Assembly (NCBI GenBank): GCA_030770535.1
Contig: JASVEC010000003.1
Location: 1,736,001-1,800,000 of the forward strand
Length of the DNA stretch: 64,000 nucleotides
Reading direction: 5' to 3'
Source: Batkoa obscura
Taxonomy: Eukaryota > Entomophthoromycota > Entomophthoromycetes > Entomophthorales > Batkoaceae
In this document: positions 47,038 through 58,058 of the stretch, piece by piece
How the letters are laid out: each line of letters starts with the position of its first letter
How positions within the stretch are numbered: the first letter of the stretch is position 1
Made by a program: the position numbers and the translations under genes
Notes under the pieces: generated by a model
Told to the model about the DNA's origin: nothing
Databases searched by the model: none
What the model saw: only the letters and a program-made list of their open reading frames with translations

Positions 47038-49764
47038 TTACTCAAACTGATTAGCAAACTTAAGACAATAGACGGTAAGACAAAGTGCCATTTCCTTACA
47101 AAATTCCTGCAAAATAAGATAAGTCCAAAACCTATCTTTATAGGTCGGTGCCACAAATTGCAGAACTTCAACTCTAGGTCCAAACTTAACTTTGGTTGGT
47201 GATGTGGGTGATTTCGGATTTGAAGACATTCCAAGATGTTGCTTCAGCTCCCCTAGCCCATTGAAATCTTTAAATTTTAATGAAGCAGCGGTAGGACTGA
47301 GCGGTGTTGGCGTTGAATTTTCATTTAGGGTAGAAGCATCGATAATTGTGATCGCATTCCATGCTTCATTACCCAGAGCACTGATCTCTTCTTCAATATG
47401 TCGTATAGCCTAAATATTAGCCTTTTATTTTTATTTTTATTTTTATTTGATATTAAAGCATACCCTTTGAAGCAGTGCAATAAGTTGACTTAAAACTGTA
47501 TTGTAAGTTAATTCGCTATGTGTTTCTTCTTTTTGGCTAGCTTCTGTTACTAATAGCGTATCCCTCATTAAGTGATATACAATGGTATTGAAATCGCATT
47601 TGATTAGTTTGCTAATAATTCCCGTAATTAAAGTTATCCTTTCATGAGATCTTTGAGATAATCTTCCTGCTTCTTTTAGCATGATTTTCCATAGTAATGG
47701 CAAATCAATTCCGTCTTTGGAATCTGGACTATTTTCATTCTCATTGATTGGGGTTGCGTTATTATATGACCTCATGGTAGATAAATAAATGTGATCTACA
47801 GTATCTAAAAAGTAGTCATCAAAACCCGAATTATGAGGGTTAAGTAGAAGTAAAAAATCTCTAAGGATTGGATCCGTTGCGTCATTTGGAATACTGAGGT
47901 TCAAAAAGCTATGAAAAGTGTAAAAAAAACTACATTTATTACTTGTTTAACTTACTTTATAGGGGCTTTTAGAAGGATCTCTGGATCACTTAGTTTACAT
48001 CCTGGTATTTCTACCTGACTTAAACCTAATGCTTTATAAACTTTATCATTATTTAAGCAAAGTAAAGTATCAAACAATTGCATTGATACCAAGCTAATCT
48101 TTTTAAAACATTAGATTATTCTATTAAACTATACTTTGTTTTTATTACTTCGTCATCACTATCCTCAAACTTTGATAATATGCAATCTAGCACCGTTTTA
48201 TCGGTCATCTAAACAATTGTTAATTTCATAATGAATCGTAATAAATTACAAACCTCGTCATTAGGGCCTAAAGCCATACAATGTTCTTTAGAATGGCATA
48301 TAAACTCAATCAACGTATCAAAAACTTCATGTGACGATGATTCAGTAAGCATATCTAAAAAATACATTGTACGAGAACATACAATGGATGGTGTACTATT
48401 ATATAAATAATTGCTATCAAAAAACTAAAGATAAACTATAGTTACTTATGGAAAAATCCAGGCAATGTAACACCGCTTAAAAAAGGTTTGACGATACCAT
48501 TTAAAATATATTCTTTAATATCCTAAAAGAACTTTTAATTTTCTAAAAAATTCATAACAAAATAACCTACATGATTCGAAGTATTCATCAAATTATTAAC
48601 AAATTTCCAAAGCTCAAAAAAAGTATCAATTAATATAATATTGCGTTCTTTAATTGATGATGTTTCTATTTTAACTTTTTGTGTTATCGTGGATCTCCTT
48701 TTTTCTGGTCGAATGATTTTTCTGCGACTAAAACTCGTTGGCATAGATGAATATTGAAATGTTAATTGCTCCAACTAAAATGTTTTATTAAATTAAAATC
48801 AAAAATAAATAAACTAAATTAAATATTTACCATCAACTCTTTAAATATAGGTTCATCAATCAAAAGTGTAATTGAATCTGTATGATTGGACATTAAAGAT
48901 ATAAGCTCATATAAAGCTGACCTAGAGTGTACCCCTAATGCGCCGTTTGAACATATATAATTTTGTAATGAAACAAAAAATATCATTATTGGGGCTAAAT
49001 TTTCAGTCTTATATAATTTAACAAATAAGCTAATGATAAAAATACTAATATAATCACCTTTATGACAAACTGATTTATATTCACTTTAGCAAAACTGCTG
49101 ATACTACTTGGCCTTCTTGCCTTCTTATTAGGTTTCGCTGTAAACAATGGGAGTAGCATAGGTTGTAGATGCAGTGAGGTGATGATAGTCAATATGAGAC
49201 TTGTATGCGCTTCGCTGATTAAAACGTTCTCATGTAAGCTCAAGCAGTGTTGGATGATCTTTAACATTGGTTTTCTAGCTGTTAGCTGTGGCAAAAGTTT
49301 GGTAGGAAAAAGATTAAAAAGCTCGATAAATAAGTTGAGCACTTCATGAATCAACCCTTTAGGTATCTAACTAAATATTAAGTCCAAGTCTTAATTAAAA
49401 TGTCAAGTTAAAGATTAATTACATCTTTGATAGCATATTCTGTAAGTATACCCAATACCCTTTCTTGCAATATATAATCCAAACACTGCATACCTGTCGA
49501 AACATTTTTGCTTGAACGTGAGTCTTCCTTAACTAGTCTTATAATTGCTTTTAGGTTTTGGCTGATATTCGTTTCTTTGATGTGAACATTGATGTTATCT
49601 GTACCGTAATTAGTTATCTATTATCCTTTTACATTAAACTTACTCTGCCCAATATTAATCAAAAAATGGTGTATATCGTCCCAGTTGTATTGAAGAAGCT
49701 CTAGGTTGGATTTGATCTGTGGAACTAATGCATCCACCGCTGAAGCTAAGAGTCGACTGAACAT
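47038..49764 (-). CDS. FHIP (FTS- and Hook-interacting protein, FAM160/RAI16 family)
   Basis: Multi-exon gene read from ATG 49764. Early exons are 49644-49764, 49423-49598, 49058-49366, 48831-49007 and 48571-48774, followed by about five more down to the stop at 47038. Diagnostic segments are the N-terminal NWDDIHHFLINIG, then GMQCLDYILQERVLGILTEY and PKGLIHEVLNLFIELFNLFP, ARKPMLKIIQHC and LYELISLMS. The C-terminal part ends with FWTYLILQEFCKEMALCL. FHIP joins Hook and FTS to couple dynein to early endosomes; it is known in Aspergillus as FhipA. The region 48420-48450 is unresolved: the only phase-compatible GT-AG pair there would be about 32 nt long. Family confidence is good; total length is approximate. 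Confidence 0.8.
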
Positions 49765-50568
49765 TTATTGAAGTTAGGACCAAGCTAGATATGATATAAA
49801 ATGAGACTTTAAATTAGTCGAAATTTTTGGTTAGTTTAATTAGGTAAAATCCAATTTTAAAACTAGCCAATAAGTTTGAGTGAAATCAAAGTTCTTTTGT
49901 GGCTCAAAGTTGGTCAGCATTTAACTCAAATTTACTTTTTTTAGAATAAGTTATAGTTAATGCTTTCAAAACACTTATAGTAAAAGCTAAAAAAGAGATT
50001 AATAGTTAAACATGTATCAATGAGCCAGAAAGCTGTTGATTTGGATTCGATAACATTTAAAAGTTTTAAGACTCATATAAGGAGCGTACAATTATATCCA
50101 ATATCATTAATTAATATCATAGTTATAGCTGATAACCAAGATTACTATAGTTGTTGTACACATTGAGATATGACCACCGCTTTTCTGATAAAGAAGTAGT
50201 AAAAAGCTCCTTTCTCCTCTCACAATAAAGAATTTGGTCACTTTTTAGACAGTGCTGACATATCTAATGAACATCTAAGGTATATACAAAATATACAATA
50301 TGAAACTTCCGAATACATTTGTTTCAGACATTCTATTAAATTTTACTTACAATGATAGTAAAGAAATATTTTAATAATATTAGTGTTATTTTTGTTTAAA
50401 CGTAAATATAGATTAATTAAAAAATTGTTAAAAATAACAAATAATAAATGCTAGCATGACCTCAAATTGCTTTAATATTGAAAAAAACTAAAACTAATAA
50501 TGCTATCTACTAATAAGCTAAAGCTCCGTCAATTACTTCCAAAATTGAATCTTACAATCATCTAACCT
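49765..50568. other. Intergenic region, nothing recognised
   Basis: About 800 bp of AT-rich DNA upstream of FHIP and downstream of the TFIIF alpha gene. No repeat or small gene was found. Confidence 0.5.
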
Positions 50569-52668
50569 TTATCTTAAAGATCTAAACTTCTCTTTAACAA
50601 TGGCCTTGTTAGTCCCTGGATCTCTGGTAATAACTTTGGATATAAACTTACGAAGAATAGCTAAATCCTCTTCCGAGGCCTCTTCGAGATTGTGTTTTTT
50701 TTTAAACTTTTCATATACTTGAACTGGAGTGATGCCAGGGTTTTCTTCGACAATCCTTACAACATTTTTAGGTTGGAATAGACTTTGTAAATCAGTACCC
50801 GTATTCGAAGCTGCAGCTCGGTTTTTTGATTCCGAGTTTTGACTGCTTGGACTTTGTGACATCTTTTGCCTAGGTTGTTTGTTCGCGCCTAATGCTCCGT
50901 CAGCTGGTCTCTTTGATTGAGAGGAAGAGTTGAGAGTGGTAGTTTGAGAAAGTGGCGATGGTCTAAGTGGCTGATTGGCAGCTGCTCTAGCTCTAGCAAC
51001 TGGATCGGTTTGTAAATCTCTTGCTCTCTTTTCATCCAATTTTTGACGTTGAAGTACATTTTGAATAGCTTGGCTAGTATTTTTAGTTCCACGCTTAAGA
51101 CCACTTTGGTTTGTACTAGCTGGTTTTGAAGTAGATTCTAATTTCTTTCCTTTTGACCCTTTTCTAGATTCTGACTTAAGTTTAGATGCTTCTCTCTTTT
51201 TCAATCCTGATTTACTTACGGGAGACCCATTTGCTAACGCTTTTTGTGCATCACGTTTATTCTCAACCGCAGTATCCATCTTTTCAATGTCTGATTCATT
51301 AAATGAAGAATCAGAATCATTCGCATTGTTGTTACTAAGATCAGCCATTTGTTCTTCAATTATTTGCTCTTCAATTTCTTCGGCTACATTTTCGCTATCT
51401 TCTTCTTCGTCTTCTTTATTATTTTCAGACTTACTGCCTTCATCCTTATCCTCTCCAAACATATCATCATCAAAATACCCAGCAGGGTTCAAACGCTGTT
51501 GGCTTTTCTTAACTCTATCTTCAAAGGCCTTTGTATCCTCATCAATGTCATCTGCGGCAACTCCTTCATCATCATCTTGAAAATCTTCATCGTAGTCAAC
51601 TTCTTCCATATCTTCCCCACGGCCATTGTTAAAATCACTATAGCTCTGTGCCCCATGTACTGTTTTAAGTTTAAGAGGATTGTAGCCGCCGAATGCACTA
51701 GCCGCCACATCTGATTCTTTATCTTTCTTTAACATACTCTTAAGAGCATCGCCAATTTTAGACTTAAGACTTCCTCCCTTCTTGGTTTTATTTCTTACTC
51801 TAATGAGATTTTCTTTTTGCTCTAAGGTAAGCTCACTGGTTGGCGGACGGTAAGTAAAATTATAAATGCGATCCACTTTTTTAATATATGTTCTTCCATT
51901 TTTTCCTTTAATTAAAGCAATGTAACGAATGTCTTCCTCTTCATCATGTTTTCCTTTAAGATGTTCAATACCATTTGCATCTGCTACAACCCAAGGCAAT
52001 GCTTCACGTAATTTTATTTCTCGAGCTTCTTTATCATGCTCAAAAATTTGGATTGTCTTTTTCTTAAACATATTTTGCTTGTTGTATCCCGTACCTCCTT
52101 GTGAGGCTCCTCCTTTAGCATTTGCACCACCGCCTGCTCCAAGATTCTTAGCTTCATTTTTGGCTATCTCTGCAAGTTCTTCTTTAGTTTTCTCTGCATA
52201 AAGCCGAACTTCTTTACGAATTAATTTCAAAGGAGCTTCAAGATCTTTGATGTCATCTGCGTTGCGGATCTGCATCACATGTCTTCCTATACCATCTGGG
52301 GTTGGCTTATCACTGTATAATTTTTTCTTTCTAACTGTTAACCCAAGTTTGGGCTTCGAGCCAATGAGTTTTGGCTCCTCATAAGGAGGAGCGACTAGTT
52401 CAGGATCAGCTTTAAGCTGTTCATAGTATCCTCTTGGTCTTTGGAACTTAGATAAGTCGGTAGGTAAAGACTTTGGGTCTTTAATAAAAATGTTGGGGGC
52501 AATCTCTTCTGCTGCGACATTATTTTTGTTTCTCTCTGGACGACTTAATATTGGAAGAGGTCCAGGCACTACTTCAGGTTGTTGATACCAGTACGTAGGC
52601 TCTTTCGTTGATTTATCATCTCCAGAATTGTTCTTTTCATCCTCCTTTTTTTTGTTGACTTCATCCAT
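50569..52668 (-). CDS. TFG1: Transcription initiation factor TFIIF alpha subunit (RAP74/Tfg1)
   Basis: Intronless, 699 aa. The N-terminal dimerisation domain includes FKKKTIQIFEHDKEAREIKL and LREALPWVVADANG, followed by GRTYIKKVDRIYNFTYRPP. A long acidic and charged middle (about 340-470) and a Ser/Lys-rich linker follow. The C-terminal winged helix (about 627-699) has VVRIVEENPGITPVQVYEKF and ends FRSLR. TFIIF binds RNA polymerase II, stabilises the preinitiation complex and aids elongation, and the C-terminal winged helix contacts the phosphatase Fcp1. The N-terminus contains a YWYQQPEVVPGPLP segment before the core. The call is firm. Confidence 0.92.
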   Translation of the reverse strand: MDEVNKKKEDEKNNSGDDKSTKEPTYWYQQPEVVPGPLPILSRPERNKNNVAAEEIAPNIFIKDPKSLPTDLSKFQRPRGYYEQLKADPELVAPPYEEPKLIGSKPKLGLTVRKKKLYSDKPTPDGIGRHVMQIRNADDIKDLEAPLKLIRKEVRLYAEKTKEELAEIAKNEAKNLGAGGGANAKGGASQGGTGYNKQNMFKKKTIQIFEHDKEAREIKLREALPWVVADANGIEHLKGKHDEEEDIRYIALIKGKNGRTYIKKVDRIYNFTYRPPTSELTLEQKENLIRVRNKTKKGGSLKSKIGDALKSMLKKDKESDVAASAFGGYNPLKLKTVHGAQSYSDFNNGRGEDMEEVDYDEDFQDDDEGVAADDIDEDTKAFEDRVKKSQQRLNPAGYFDDDMFGEDKDEGSKSENNKEDEEEDSENVAEEIEEQIIEEQMADLSNNNANDSDSSFNESDIEKMDTAVENKRDAQKALANGSPVSKSGLKKREASKLKSESRKGSKGKKLESTSKPASTNQSGLKRGTKNTSQAIQNVLQRQKLDEKRARDLQTDPVARARAAANQPLRPSPLSQTTTLNSSSQSKRPADGALGANKQPRQKMSQSPSSQNSESKNRAAASNTGTDLQSLFQPKNVVRIVEENPGITPVQVYEKFKKKHNLEEASEEDLAILRKFISKVITRDPGTNKAIVKEKFRSLR

Positions 52669-54453
52669 TTTGATAATAAAAGCTAAGAATCATAGATGAA
52701 TCTAACAACTTATGTCATGAAGTTTTTTGGATTGAATGAAATGCTTATAAAATAAGCCAATCACAGTACAAAATTTCATTTTTTTTTGACCAAGTTTTTG
52801 TTACTATTGGACTATGTTGATTTGATTTTACAGTTATGATTTTTGTGTTTGAATATTCTCACTATAAATAGTTTATTTTTTTGATTTTAATATAAGTAGG
52901 TTTAATGAAAAGTCAGTTAAAATTATAAAAAAAATTTTCACTTTTTTGTCCATTTTCTATATAGCATAATTTTTTTAAGTTTTTTTTAAATGAATACTGG
53001 ATAAAAAAACGCTTTTATATAACTAATATAAAACTAAGCAAAAAAGCAACTAATTTATAGCACTTTATATTTGATTTGCAACTTTTGCAAATAATTGAAT
53101 TAGACAAAAATTCAACCAACCTTTTAAACTAAATATATAAATTAAATCAATAGCATAGTTCTACTTTAATGCTTGGGATTTTTCTTATTTTAAATTTTTA
53201 ATAGTTGGAAAATTTAATATTTAGATTATCAATACTTTAAACTCTAATAATAAATTTTTAAGCTTATAAATATAAAAAATTAATTTATAAAAAGTAAAAA
53301 TTGTACTTAAATGTTTTAAATCAAATCAAATCAAATAAAAACAAAATAATAAAAACATTTACTAATGTAAGTAAAGCTAAAAAATAAAGCTATTTTATGG
53401 ATATAATAGTTTATCATATAAAAAATTACTAAAACTTTTATTTTTTATAGTTTAGATAAAAGTTGTATATTATGCTTATAAATTAAAGCCTATTTTAACT
53501 GTATAACTTAAAACATATAATTATTAGTTTTATTTAAAATTATGATGTTATGTAGATAAAATAAAAATTAATATTTAATAATCAGAGTTAAAAGCAGTTT
53601 TTGTTTAATTAACTGGCTATGAGTTAAAAAATCTTAGTTTTTATAACTAAAATAAACTTAAATTAATAAAAATAATATATAATAAGCTATAAAATATACA
53701 AAATATATAAATTAAATAAATTAGAAAATATTATTATAAAATTCATATAAAATATTATAAAACTTAATAGCTTTATTAAAATATATAGTATTAAAAAATA
53801 AACTAAAGAAAGCTTTAAGTTATTATATTAAAAAGTCTTTTTTATACTTTAATTAAGTAATCATATATAAAAAACATGATAATAATTATTCTTTATTATA
53901 ATTGCTAAATATAGATATTAAAATATGAAAATAATATTTTTCATAATTAAATAATAAAAATTCTTATAATAAATCTAAATAAAAAGTTTTAAATTAGTTA
54001 TGCTTAAACTTAAAAATGCAACAACTTTTAGTGGCAAAATTACCTGAAGTTAACTTAATTTATTATATAAATTATAACTAAATCAATTATAAGATTGTAA
54101 TTAATTTTATAAATAATTTAAATAATTATTATATTGTAATTAATTATAAAGCTGACAAAATAATATTTTACATTAATAATGCTAAAATAAAAATTAATAA
54201 ACTAAATTCAAAAAATTATTAATTTTATAGTTTAAGTTATTATTATAAAAATCTTTTCTGATTTTTAAATTTATAAAAAAAAAATTATTTTCTATTAATA
54301 TAACTAGCATAATATTTTCTTGTTTTAATTTTATTTTTTAAGCCGCAAAAGTAAAATTTAAAAGTTTAAATTATTTAAATAACATTACAAATATTTGTGA
54401 AATATTGCTTTATTTAGCTCTCAGATTGATTATAACACAACAATCACTTAAGT

Positions 54454-54990
54454 TGTTATATTCTCAAGTTCAAACACAATCAATTCAGAGTCCCTTATTT
54501 TGATTTGCTGCAATAATTTCTAACTTCATATTGCAAACAATATTATCTCCTTTTAATATCCATACTTATTGAAGTATAAAAGAGATTCTTCAATATGATA
54601 ACTCGAGGCTTTTTAACTGAATTACTCCCTGATATCGTACTATTAATAAAGCCACTAAGTCTTTCTGACAATCTTACGTAGATTTTACAGTAGTATCTTC
54701 TATTCTATTTGTTTTACATAGTTCGTAACTTATTATGTATTATTCCTGTTCATTTAAGTCTATCTTAGTTACATAAACTAAGACTTTTCGACTTACGGCC
54801 AGTTAATTAAGCTAGAACTGCTTTTAACTCCAACCACTAAGCACCAACATTCAGATTTGGCGCTCATAACTGGGAAGTGAGTGAGATAGGTGTGCGGAAG
54901 TTTTCAGAGAGTCTTCTTCTTTCTTGGGCTTGTCATTAAATTGTACCAAGTGAATAGGGCTACACTGCGAAGGTTTTTGTAACTATACTG
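54454..54990 (+). mobile_element. Fossil LTR-retrotransposon fragment (probable LTR plus leader)
   Basis: A compositionally distinct island. The putative LTR spans about 54454-54849, starting TGTTATATTC and ending GCACCAACA, so its ends are TGTT...AACA. Five bases later comes TTTGGCGCTCATAACTGGGA, like the primer-binding/leader region of Ty3/gypsy-type elements. After about 54990 the sequence returns to AT-rich DNA and no element genes follow. It is a broken, old remnant. Confidence 0.4.
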
Positions 54991-55363
54991 ATAGCTTTTT
55001 TTTATTATAATCTTTATTGCATAATTAAAACACCAAACTATTATTTGGGCTACTTGACTATTTTTTATAAGTAATAATAACAAAAAAAATTATAATAATA
55101 ATTAAACCAGATGTTAAAACTTTAAACAAAGCTGATTTATTTAAGTTTATTATAAAAAATGTATATACTTTTAGCACTATTTTTATACATATTTTTAAAA
55201 ATGATATTTTTGCTTTTAAATAATATTAAAATAATAGGACTAACATTTTAATTAATTTTAGCATAAATTATTAAATAATATTTATTATATTTTATATTTA
55301 ATAATATTTAATAAAAAAAATTTTATGATTAATATTCTAAAACTGCCAAAAAAGTTAACTGTA

Positions 55364-55463
55364 TGGGAGTGTTTTTTTGGTTTCATCATTTTTTCCATCT
55401 TTTAAGCGCTATTTGACTGTAAAAATTGTTAGTATAATTCTTAAACAAAAAAATATATCCTTA
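55364..55463 (+). mobile_element. MITE-like element, copy 5
   Basis: A 100-bp copy beginning TGGGAGTGTTTTTTTGG and ending ATATCCTTA, flanked by TA on both sides. The interior matches copy 3, including TTTCATCATTTTTTCC and the TTCTTAAACAAAAAAA end. Confidence 0.75.
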
Positions 55464-55540
55464 TATTTTTAATAGCATTAATGACCTAAATACTTTATTT
55501 TAAAATTTTTATAATACTGTTAATATATTTTTGCTTAATA

Positions 55541-55588
55541 TGGGGATGTTTTTTTTGGTTTCATTATTTTTTCCATTTTTATAAGTAT
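55541..55588 (+). mobile_element. MITE-like element, copy 6 (truncated)
   Basis: Only the left half remains: TGGGGATGTTTTTTTTGG followed by TTTCATTATTTTTTCC, preceded by TA. Similarity is lost after about 55588. It lies about 75 bp from copy 5 in the same orientation. Confidence 0.65.
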
Positions 55589-56586
55589 TCTAATAATAAA
55601 TATATAATAATTATTTACATCAGATTTCTATAAATATTTTTATGATAATGTTAATATATTAATTAATATTTTATTTAAATTTAACTTAATATTTAACTTT
55701 ATTAAAATTATAGCCATTATATTTTAAAACTTTTAAAACTTTTAAAACATATTTTAATATTAACAATTAGATTTATAAAAGTTATGATATTTAATAAATT
55801 AATTATAAAGCTGATAAAATAAATATATATATATATATTAATAAGCGTTTTTTATTAACTATTTGATTTTTATTTGATTTTAAAACATCTAAAATATAAG
55901 TCTTTCTTTTTATAGCTTAACTTTTTATAATTCCTCACAGGCTTAAAAATACATTTGATAAAGTTTTGAGGTAAAAAAAATAAAAAATTCCCAATAAAAA
56001 AAATAAAAAATAAAACTTTTTTTGTTTAGTTATTTTGTTAATTTAATTTGAATATTATAACATAAGTATATAATTACTAAAAATTATTTTTACAATAGAC
56101 AGATGAATTTGAGGAAATATTTCAAAAAATTGAAGTGTAAAAAATTACACATTGTTTACTTTCATTTTCAACTATTATTTAAAAAATTCACTAATTTTAT
56201 TCACATTATTTTGAAGTAGCCTGTGATATGTTGAAAATACGGTATACGAAACTAAAATTAAGAAGATTTTTTAAGACTATCCCAAACTAAAGTAGTGAAA
56301 AATTGAAAGTATGCAGTCCACCAAGTAAAATATCCGAATATAAAATTTAAGTTGTGATAACCCAAATAATGAACTTACACTTTATTACCGTTTTTTTGGA
56401 CATTTATTTTTTACCAAGACAAACAATAATGATATAAAGGTCAATTTTATTGGTTGATTTTTTCTACTTCATTAAAAATATGCTTGGTCATAAAAAAATT
56501 AAAAAAATTCTATTTCCTAATTGTTACGTCATAAAAGTTATACTATAAATATTAAAACTCAACAATTGCTTTTGATTAATTTAAAA

Positions 56587-57532
56587 ATGGCTTTGTATCA
56601 CAAATTTGTATTTGGACTTTTAGTATCAGAGGTAAACACTAAATCTATTTAAATGATATAATACTAAATGTTATTATAGATTATTACTTATATTGGCTTA
56701 ATGGTATAAGATTTTTTTGATTTTTTGATTTTTTTGGTTTGTATTTTAATATTTTTTAATTGCAAAGATCCCATTGCCAAATACTATGCGCCAAAGAATG
56801 CTGGTATGGATTAAGAATAATGTGATTAATCGAGTTCAATATACCCTTAAAATTGTTGGAGTGTAAATTAGCTTATTGTTTATTTGATTATTAACTAATT
56901 TTCTTAGTTTCATCTTTATTTTATTTATAGGTAGAAATATATCATTTGATTTAATAATTATTTAATGTTGTAAAGATTCTATAAATGGTTTGAACAAAGC
57001 ATTGGAGAAAGGCGAGATTACTGAGGGTACTGCTGATGTTCGTACAGATACATCCATTCAAGTCAAAAAGTTTTTTGCTCAACGTAACGTGTAATAATAT
57101 TTAATTATACTATCATTTTCATTTTTTAACCTTATACTAGATATTTGTGCGGAATCACCATGTTCCTTTCATTGTAAGATAATTTGGCTTAACAAATGTT
57201 GTTCCTAATCTTTTATTAGTATTTTGAATTATACCTTTGAACAAATTATAGAGCTTTTAAACACTAAAGAAAAGTTAACCATCTTAGAATCAAATGTATT
57301 GATTATAAACTTTATAAGTTTTAATTCTAATAATTATTGTTAGGCACCTAATGGATCCGAAATTAGCCAAAAGTTTGATGAACAAGTTAAAGAATTAGAT
57401 CGTCTTAACGATGAATTGCTTTTAGCTAAACAAAAATCTGCTGATTTTGATAACTTAAAAAAGAAGATTGATGATCAACAAAAAGAATACTCTAAAATCC
57501 AAGAAGAAATAAAGAAAGCTAAAGCTGCTTAA
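56587..57532 (+). CDS. BAP31/Yet-type endoplasmic reticulum membrane protein
   Basis: Eight small exons (56587-56631, 56680-56703, 56768-56862, 56908-56930, 56976-57090, 57141-57173, 57220-57295, 57344-57532) join in frame to 199 aa, including exons of 23, 24 and 33 nt. The N-terminus MALYHKFVFGLLVSE and the following GLMIPLPNTMRQRMLVW match the first transmembrane region of BAP31 and yeast Yet1/Yet3. Two more membrane segments follow (KIVGVFIFILFIDSING and YLCGITMFLSFILNYTF). The cytosolic C-terminus is a coiled coil (about 147-199). BAP31 proteins sort and quality-control membrane proteins leaving the ER. The C-terminus ends KKAKAA rather than a strict KKxx retrieval signal. Confidence 0.92.
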
Positions 57533-58058
57533 GCTTTTATGTGTTGATATATTTTAATAAATGCACCTAACGTATCAATTTATACTTATATTTTATTTAC
57601 TTTGATTTTATCTATCGCTAAACCTTTAAATGTTTAGAAATGGTTTCTAAATTCAAGCATTGTTACTGTTTTTAATATACTCAAAATAAATTTCTAGAAA
57701 CTATTTTTTATCAAAATATTAAATTCTTATAATATTTATGGAATACTAAAAAAGTGTAATACTGATGAAACATTATTAAATACAAGAATCTTATAATAAT
57801 ATAGGGAAGTGAATCGAAAGATCGTCTAATAAACTGAAAAAACAGAACATGGCAATTGAAATATTCATAAGTTTTATTAAAATAGCTTGATAATTATATC
57901 CCAGAATGAGTTAACTTGGTATTAAATTATGAAGCATCAAAGTGTGGATGAAACTGATGGCTCATTATTTCCGAATTATTAAAGACAAATTTAATATTGA
58001 TGTTATAAAAACAGTTTTTTTTGGCAAAATAAGGATCAAAAATACCATCACAATCCCC
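57533..58058. other. Intergenic region between convergent genes
   Basis: About 525 bp between the BAP31 and Mpe1/RBBP6 stop codons. No feature was identified. Confidence 0.5.

Larger units (their letters stand above)
52669..56586. other. Gene-free, extremely AT-rich block with transposon remnants
   Basis: The largest gene desert in the window. From about 52.9 to 54.4 kb and 55.0 to 56.0 kb the sequence is almost entirely A and T, with many TATAAA/TTAAAT strings. Embedded in it are an LTR-like island with higher G+C (54.45-54.99 kb), a full MITE copy at 55364-55463 and a truncated one at 55541-55588. No host gene was seen. Confidence 0.6.

Noticed and set aside
51287-51714. Plus-strand frames opposite the TFIIF alpha gene
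   Set aside because: They arise from the antisense of acidic GAT/GAA runs, giving Ser/Leu-rich nonsense; the minus-strand gene is certain.
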